DNA from: JBBTCX01 sp964494205
Lineage (GTDB): Bacteria > Planctomycetota > Phycisphaerae > UBA1845
Reading direction: 5' to 3'
Length of the DNA stretch: 64,000 bases
NCBI GenBank assembly: GCA_964494205.1
Contig: CAZBRD010000001.1
Location: 186,001 to 250,000, forward strand
Part shown: piece by piece, positions 59,911 through 64,000 of the stretch
How the letters are laid out: each line of letters begins with the position of its first letter
How positions within the stretch are numbered: the stretch's first letter is position 1
Notes under the pieces: generated by a model
What the model saw: the letters and a program-made list of their open reading frames with translations, nothing else
Databases searched by the model: none
Told to the model about the DNA's origin: nothing
Program-made: the position numbers and the translations under genes

Positions 59911-60666
59911 GTGTCAGGTCACTCCAAATGGTCAACAATCAAGCACAAGAAAGCCGTGCTCGACGCGCGGCGCGGAAAGGCGTGGAGCAAGCACTCGCGC
60001 GCCGTCACGATGGCTGCCAGAATGGGCGGCGGAAGTGCGGATGACAATCCACGCCTTCGCCTTGCCATCGAAAAGGCCAAAGCAGCCAACATGCCCAAGG
60101 ACACCATTGAAAAGGCCATCAAGAAGGGCACCGGCGAGCTAGAAGGTGAATCCTACGAGGAAGTTGTTTACGAAGGCTATGGTCCGGGCGGCGTAGCGAT
60201 CATGGCCAAGGCACTCACCGACAACCGTGCGCGCACCGCACCGGAAATCAAGAAAGTGTTTGAACGCGCCGGCGGTAACTTTGGTGCGCCGAACTGCGTC
60301 TCGTTCATGTTCAGCCAGAAGGGTGTAATCATCGTTCCCGCCGACAAAGTGGCTGAGGACAAGATCATGGAGCTCGCGCTGGAGGCGGGAGCCGAGGACG
60401 TGATGTCGTCCGAGCACGTCCACGAGATTCGCTGCGAGCCGGATGCTTTCGAACCGGTGAAGTCAGCCATCGAAAAGGCGGGAATCGAAATCTCCTCGGC
60501 TGACCTGTCGATGGTCGCGGGCAATGAGATCGCGCTCAGCGATATCAACGTCGCACGAAAAGTAATGAAGCTGATCGATGCGCTCGATGAGCACGACGAC
60601 GTCGATGCAGTCTACTCCAACGCCGACGTGCCCGACGAGATCATGAACCAACTCGCCAAAGAGTAG
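59911..60666 (+). CDS. yebC: YebC/PmpR family translational regulator
   Basis: A 251-residue YebC. The family resolves ribosome stalling, notably on proline runs. The start MSGHSKWSTIKHKKAVLDAR, ARMGGGSADDNPRLRLAIEK and YEEVVYEGYGPGGVAIMAKA match well. KVMKLIDALDEHDDVDAVYS is the conserved end. GTG at 59911 is chosen because the family starts there and GGGAG lies nine bases upstream. Copy C of the palindromic repeat is in its leader, and copies D, E and F follow the gene. Confidence 0.96.
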   Translation: MSGHSKWSTIKHKKAVLDARRGKAWSKHSRAVTMAARMGGGSADDNPRLRLAIEKAKAANMPKDTIEKAIKKGTGELEGESYEEVVYEGYGPGGVAIMAKALTDNRARTAPEIKKVFERAGGNFGAPNCVSFMFSQKGVIIVPADKVAEDKIMELALEAGAEDVMSSEHVHEIRCEPDAFEPVKSAIEKAGIEISSADLSMVAGNEIALSDINVARKVMKLIDALDEHDDVDAVYSNADVPDEIMNQLAKE

Positions 60667-60772
60667 ATGCAGGTTGCTCGTCGAAGAGTAGGGAGGGTTT
60701 CACCCGCCACCAGAACCCGTTGCGCACGCAAAGGCCAACAACAGAAAAACTTGTCTTGGGTCGCCGATTAGC

Positions 60773-60798
60773 TGGTACGAGAATCCTTTCTCGTACCA
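60773..60798. repeat. Palindromic repeat, copy D
   Basis: TGGTACGAGAA / TTCTCGTACCA with loop TCCT, an 11-bp perfect stem. Compared with copy C, G became A in the left arm and the partner C became T in the right arm, a compensated pair. Confidence 0.92.
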
Positions 60799-60808
60799 CT
60801 CATGCAAA

Positions 60809-60821
60809 TGCGAGAATCCCT
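60809..60821. repeat. Palindromic repeat, copy E (half)
   Basis: TGCGAGAATCC keeps the left arm and part of the loop, then continues as CTCC; the right arm is missing. It lies ten bases after copy D. Confidence 0.65.
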
Positions 60822-60830
60822 CCATCGGCC

Positions 60831-60854
60831 GGTGCGAGAATCCTTTCTCGCACC
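60831..60854. repeat. Palindromic repeat, copy F
   Basis: GGTGCGAGAA / TTCTCGCACC with loop TCCT, a 10-bp perfect stem, nine bases after copy E and 26 bases past the stop of the convergent gene at 60880. Confidence 0.92.
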
Positions 60855-60879
60855 ATTTGTTCTGCCGCATCACATTCTT

Positions 60880-61488
60880 CTACGGCTGATTGCTGCCACA
60901 CAACGGCGCGACACCGGTCCCGGGCGAAGTATTCTCCGTGCATCCACACGGATTGCTTCCGCTGAACGCGCTGAGCACGGACAGAATATCATCCAGGTTG
61001 ATGATCCCGTTCCCGCCACAAGTGTGAATGTCGCCGTTGACACAATTCGAAAAGCTCGAGAACCCGGAAAGCAAGCACAGGATGTCATCGAGATTCACGA
61101 TTCCATCCGGCGGCGTTTGCACGTCGCCAAACTTCACGCACGTGTAGGTGCATGTTCCCCCCGGACAGCCCGCATGATTGCACGCGTTGTTCGCTGGATC
61201 GAAATTACAATCGCCAGGGTTGAGGCACATCGGTCCAACACCAAACGGAACCCAGAACCCGCCGCTCAATTCGTAACCGCTTCCCGCCAACACGCCCGCG
61301 TCCGGCTGCCCGATGGTGCCGCCGAGTTCGTACCCGTCGCCGGTGCTGAACATCAACCCGCCGGAATCGACCGTGCTCCATGTCAGGTCGTAGCCATTGC
61401 CGGATTGGGCCGTGGCAAATGTCGGCCATAAAGCAACCGCAACACCAACGCACAGGGAACAATTAGTAAGTATCGTCTTTAGATTCAT
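60880..61488 (-). CDS. Exported protein with Cys-rich dockerin-like end
   Basis: A 202-residue exported protein: signal peptide MNLKTILTNCSLCVGVAVAL (to about 27). The first half has repeats of a YDLTW/YELGGT type (GGLMFSTGDGYELGGTIGQP, GSGYELSGGFW). The second half is a Cys-rich stretch (NHAGCPGGTCTYTC) then GIVNLDDILCLLSGFSS and INLDDILSVLSAFSG, ending CTENTSPGTGVAPLCGSNQP. This end nearly matches that of the protein at 31308. Its start overlaps the upstream gene's stop by four bases, so it is translationally coupled to the S74 protein. Confidence 0.87.
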   Translation of the reverse strand: MNLKTILTNCSLCVGVAVALWPTFATAQSGNGYDLTWSTVDSGGLMFSTGDGYELGGTIGQPDAGVLAGSGYELSGGFWVPFGVGPMCLNPGDCNFDPANNACNHAGCPGGTCTYTCVKFGDVQTPPDGIVNLDDILCLLSGFSSFSNCVNGDIHTCGGNGIINLDDILSVLSAFSGSNPCGCTENTSPGTGVAPLCGSNQP

Positions 61489-63164
61489 CGCGAGCCTCCT
61501 TGCGCATTCTCGATCAGCGTATTTACCAAGGCCTTCAAATCTGAAACTTCGGATTTTAGTTCCGCAATCTCGCAGTCCTTTTCCTGCATGACCAGATGCA
61601 AACCCTGAATGGCTGCCAGCGTCACGCCGTCGATGTCACTGCTGTTGATGTGTGTGTCGGATTCGCCGAGACCAAACGCCGCGTGAAAGTCCTGCGCCAT
61701 CGGCCCGATGTGCTTGACGTCTGTGCTCTGCGATTTCAAGTTCCAGAAGGTGACGGGCAACACAGCCACGCGCCGAAGCATTTCGCTCGCGTCGATCGAC
61801 TTGAAGTTCTCCTTCGCGTTCTTGTCACTGAGCATGCCCCAGGAGTTGCCACCAGATGCCAGTTGAACACCAACAGTTGCAGCGCCATTTGAATAGATTT
61901 TCGTGCCACCAGAAGCGCGAACGAGGAAGCGATTGGGTCCATCGGAAACGAAGTCCGATCCAGTTGAGTCTGCCCAAACGAAAGTACCCTCGTCTCCATC
62001 AGCATCTCCTGCCGCTGCGGCGTCTCGTACTTTTGCTCGCTGGCCCGCAGCAAAGCTGTAGTCACCACCAGACTGGTTCGAAGACCCGCCTGGAATGGTC
62101 GAGAATCCACCGCCCGCAGTGTTGTATTGCCCACCGCTTACTGAACTGAAGCTCCCGATTGCTCCATTGCCGCTTCCACCGGAAATCGTAGTGCTTTGCC
62201 CAGTTGCGTTATTGTCCGAGCCTCCCGAGATAGTACTACCTGTTCCGGTTGCTTGGTTGGAGCTGCCGCCTCCAATAGTACTGTATTCCCCGTTTGCTTC
62301 GTTGTTAAAACCTCCTGTTACCGTTATCCCATTGCCCTCTATTGCAAGGTTGTTCTGGCCACCTCCTATGAAGTTGCTTTGCCCTTCAGCGTAGTTGAAA
62401 AAGCCGCCTCCGACCGACGTAGTTCCGCCATCAGCAGTATTAGCCACTCCCCCGCCAACGAATGCTGCGTAGCCGAGGGCCTGATTGGTGTTTCCACCGC
62501 TAATTGTTGAATAAGTTGAGGTGGCGACATTCTGAAACCCTCCGCCCACCGTCGCAAATTGCGCATCGCTAGTCAGCCCCGCATCGTTCCCCGCCCGATT
62601 CGAGCAACCGCCACTCACGGTACCGAACGTATCCGTCACGCGATTGTTGTCCGGCGAGGAGGCTCCACCGCCGCCGATGGTCGCACCCGACACGCCGGGC
62701 GTAATCGTGTTCTCGTGCTTGCCGCCGATCACGCTTGGGCTAAAGCCGCTTTGAACGGTGTATAGACCGGGCAACGACAGCGCCCCCGGCGCTGGCCGCA
62801 GCTGCTGTCTCGGTGCCAATATTGTGGCACTTGAGTCGCCCGGACATTGCACCGTAATCTCCAGCCACCTCGCCAGACCGTTAAACGCGTCGGGTCCAAA
62901 GCTAAGGTTCACATTGAACAAACCCTGCTCCACGGAAATTGTCAGCGGACCGATCGGTGACATACCGACTTGGTTGCCTGCCGAAAACGCGTCCCACAGG
63001 GCAAATGTCATGTCACAAATGACCGGAGCGGGATCACCGATGACTGCTCCGTTCTTGATCAGCCGTCCCTGATAGGTGAAGTGCGTTCCCATCTCCACGG
63101 CCCGCGCGTCGAACGCGCTCGCGGAAAAAACAAACAAACTCAACGTCCATACTGCTTTTCTCAT
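61485..63164 (-). CDS. Exported YadA-head-like protein with S74 intramolecular chaperone
   Basis: A 559-residue exported protein: signal peptide ends after FVFSASAFDARA (about 22). Residues 23-130 form the beta-domain also seen at 30358 (THFTYQGRLIKNGAVIGDPA). Residues about 150-370 have many 16-residue head-like repeats (STISGGxxNxATG, SxGGGxxNxAxG) as in trimeric autotransporter heads. The C terminus (about 440-559) is an S74 chaperone/protease: SDKNAKENFKSID, LRRVAVLPVTFWNLK and KHIGPMAQDFHAAFG, known from tail spikes to self-cleave at SD. It is probably a trimeric surface adhesin. Both ends overlap neighbours by four bases. Confidence 0.88.
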   Translation of the reverse strand: MRKAVWTLSLFVFSASAFDARAVEMGTHFTYQGRLIKNGAVIGDPAPVICDMTFALWDAFSAGNQVGMSPIGPLTISVEQGLFNVNLSFGPDAFNGLARWLEITVQCPGDSSATILAPRQQLRPAPGALSLPGLYTVQSGFSPSVIGGKHENTITPGVSGATIGGGGASSPDNNRVTDTFGTVSGGCSNRAGNDAGLTSDAQFATVGGGFQNVATSTYSTISGGNTNQALGYAAFVGGGVANTADGGTTSVGGGFFNYAEGQSNFIGGGQNNLAIEGNGITVTGGFNNEANGEYSTIGGGSSNQATGTGSTISGGSDNNATGQSTTISGGSGNGAIGSFSSVSGGQYNTAGGGFSTIPGGSSNQSGGDYSFAAGQRAKVRDAAAAGDADGDEGTFVWADSTGSDFVSDGPNRFLVRASGGTKIYSNGAATVGVQLASGGNSWGMLSDKNAKENFKSIDASEMLRRVAVLPVTFWNLKSQSTDVKHIGPMAQDFHAAFGLGESDTHINSSDIDGVTLAAIQGLHLVMQEKDCEIAELKSEVSDLKALVNTLIENAQGGSR

Positions 63165-64000
63165 GGCTTCTCTCCTGTGGTCAATGTTGATTGAATAAGA
63201 CGTTCCAGTCGCGCGACGCGATTTTCAAGTTGTTCGATCTGGCAATCTTTCTCCTTAACGATTTGGTTCAGACCCTGAATGGCCGCCAAAGCGACGCCAT
63301 CGGCATCGATCGTGCCGATGTAGCGCTCGTCGCCGCCGGTCTTGAAAGCCGCATAGAAATCCTGCGCCATCGGACCGATGTGTTTGATCTCATCGGGCTC
63401 TTCCTTGTATTGCCATTTCATGATCGGAAGTGCGGTCACTTCATAGAGGATCGCCATTGGATTGATGGCTTCAAAGTTCTTCTTCGTGTTCCTGTCCGAA
63501 CCATTCGTCCACACGCCGCCTGCCGTCAAATGGGCCCCGTTTCCGTTCGACGTGTTGGTTCCGATGTGCAGCGGATGAGACATACTGAATCGATTGACGC
63601 CCAACTGACTATTGGCTGCGGCTCCGGCGATCACGACGTTTCCGCCGTCGTTCTGCAGAGTCAGCGTGGAAGTTGTACCCGCGTTGCGCGCAATGATCTC
63701 GTTGTCGTCCATGACGATATTTGTCCCGCCTGTTTGCCCGATGACCATATGCCCATGCGCGGTAAGCGACGCATCGCCACCACCGGTGACGTGAAGCACC
63801 GTAGCCGGCGCGTTGGTGTTAAGACCAACACCGTTCGCGCGGATCAGAAACTGACTGGGGCCTGTCGAAGTAAAGTTGCTGAGGTTCGAACCATTCCAGA
63901 TAAACGTACCTTCGTCACCATCGCTGTCCCCAACCGTCGCCGCATCGCGCACTTTCGATCGTAATCCGCCAGCGAAACTGTACGCACCGCCGGCTTGGTT
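63161..64000 (-). CDS. S74-chaperone protein, 5-prime end outside window
   Basis: The reading frame runs open to the right edge; at least 279 residues are visible, without the N terminus. NQAGGAYSFAGGLRSKVRDA and DGDEGTFIWNGSN match the same stretch in the protein at 61485 (with AAGDADGDEGTFVWADS), so the two share a middle domain. The end is an S74 domain: GSDRNTKKNFEAINPMAIL, ALPIMKWQYKEEPDEIKHIG and PMAQDFYAAF. A coiled-coil-like tail (EKDCQIEQLENRVARLERLI) follows. It overlaps the next gene by four bases, forming a three-gene coupled unit. Confidence 0.9.
   Translation of the reverse strand, partial: NQAGGAYSFAGGLRSKVRDAATVGDSDGDEGTFIWNGSNLSNFTSTGPSQFLIRANGVGLNTNAPATVLHVTGGGDASLTAHGHMVIGQTGGTNIVMDDNEIIARNAGTTSTLTLQNDGGNVVIAGAAANSQLGVNRFSMSHPLHIGTNTSNGNGAHLTAGGVWTNGSDRNTKKNFEAINPMAILYEVTALPIMKWQYKEEPDEIKHIGPMAQDFYAAFKTGGDERYIGTIDADGVALAAIQGLNQIVKEKDCQIEQLENRVARLERLIQSTLTTGEKP

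Noticed and set aside
61485..64000. Prophage tail-spike cluster because of S74 domains
   Set aside because: Both full-length or visible proteins have host-type exported layouts and one partner is a dockerin-ended host protein; no phage structural genes are seen.

Overview
The window looks like part of the chromosome of a Planctomycetota bacterium, probably near Phycisphaerae. I infer this from a prepilin-headed secreted protein with a C-terminal DGH motif, many exported proteins ending in dockerin-like modules, a tiny Hc1-type histone, zinc-ribbon/membrane proteins, FG-GAP/VCBS proteins and a large multi-PAS hybrid kinase. GC content is moderately high. I found no tRNA, rRNA, IS element, CRISPR array or prophage. 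A perfect parS site in front of parB suggests the left edge is close to the replication origin.

Layout. 1-3300: parS, parB, an exported protein and a terminator. 3386-6687: a MobA-like nucleotidyltransferase, a DUF962 membrane protein overlapping a GNAT acetyltransferase, then a Cys-rich exported protein, an HMA-domain lipoprotein and an outer-membrane channel-like protein that look like a metal-handling set. 6787-12745 (minus): prepilin-like protein, zinc-ribbon protein, ftsY, an acidic orphan, nusB, ribH and an exported protein, with several small palindromic repeats between them. 13251-32819: mainly exported proteins (metalloprotease, FG-GAP proteins, di-haem protein, tail-collar protein, thrombospondin-type-3 protein), interrupted by a 1623-residue hybrid kinase, a threonine aldolase and kdsA. 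33542-41647: thiE, a formyltransferase, a second channel-like protein, a lipoprotein, holA, a TPR protein, a 59-residue Hc1 histone and a FabZ-like dehydratase. 42010-48787: two signalling proteins (PAS kinase; REC-GGDEF-HD-GYP), a beta-helix/PA14 protein, an HNH nuclease and an unknown protein. 48823-60666: consensus promoter, candidate small RNA with terminator, then nusA-infB-(zinc ribbon/TM protein)-ylxP-rbfA-(HhH protein)-(TPR lipoprotein)-yebC. 60880-64000 (minus): three genes coupled by 4-nt overlaps, encoding two S74-chaperone proteins (one YadA-head-like) and a dockerin-ended protein.

How parts fit. The housekeeping core covers chromosome partition (parS/parB), protein targeting (ftsY), replication (holA), transcription/translation (nusB, nusA, infB, rbfA, yebC) and cofactor or envelope synthesis (ribH, thiE, kdsA). 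Around it is a large surface/secretion repertoire. Two pairs of otherwise unrelated exported proteins share near-identical C-terminal modules (one ending WNGVTLP, one ending LCGSxQP), which suggests recognition by a common sorting or anchoring machine. The best leads for undescribed biology are these C-terminal modules, the promoter-RNA-terminator unit before nusA, a palindromic repeat family with compensatory stem changes, and the overlapping S74-protein operon.
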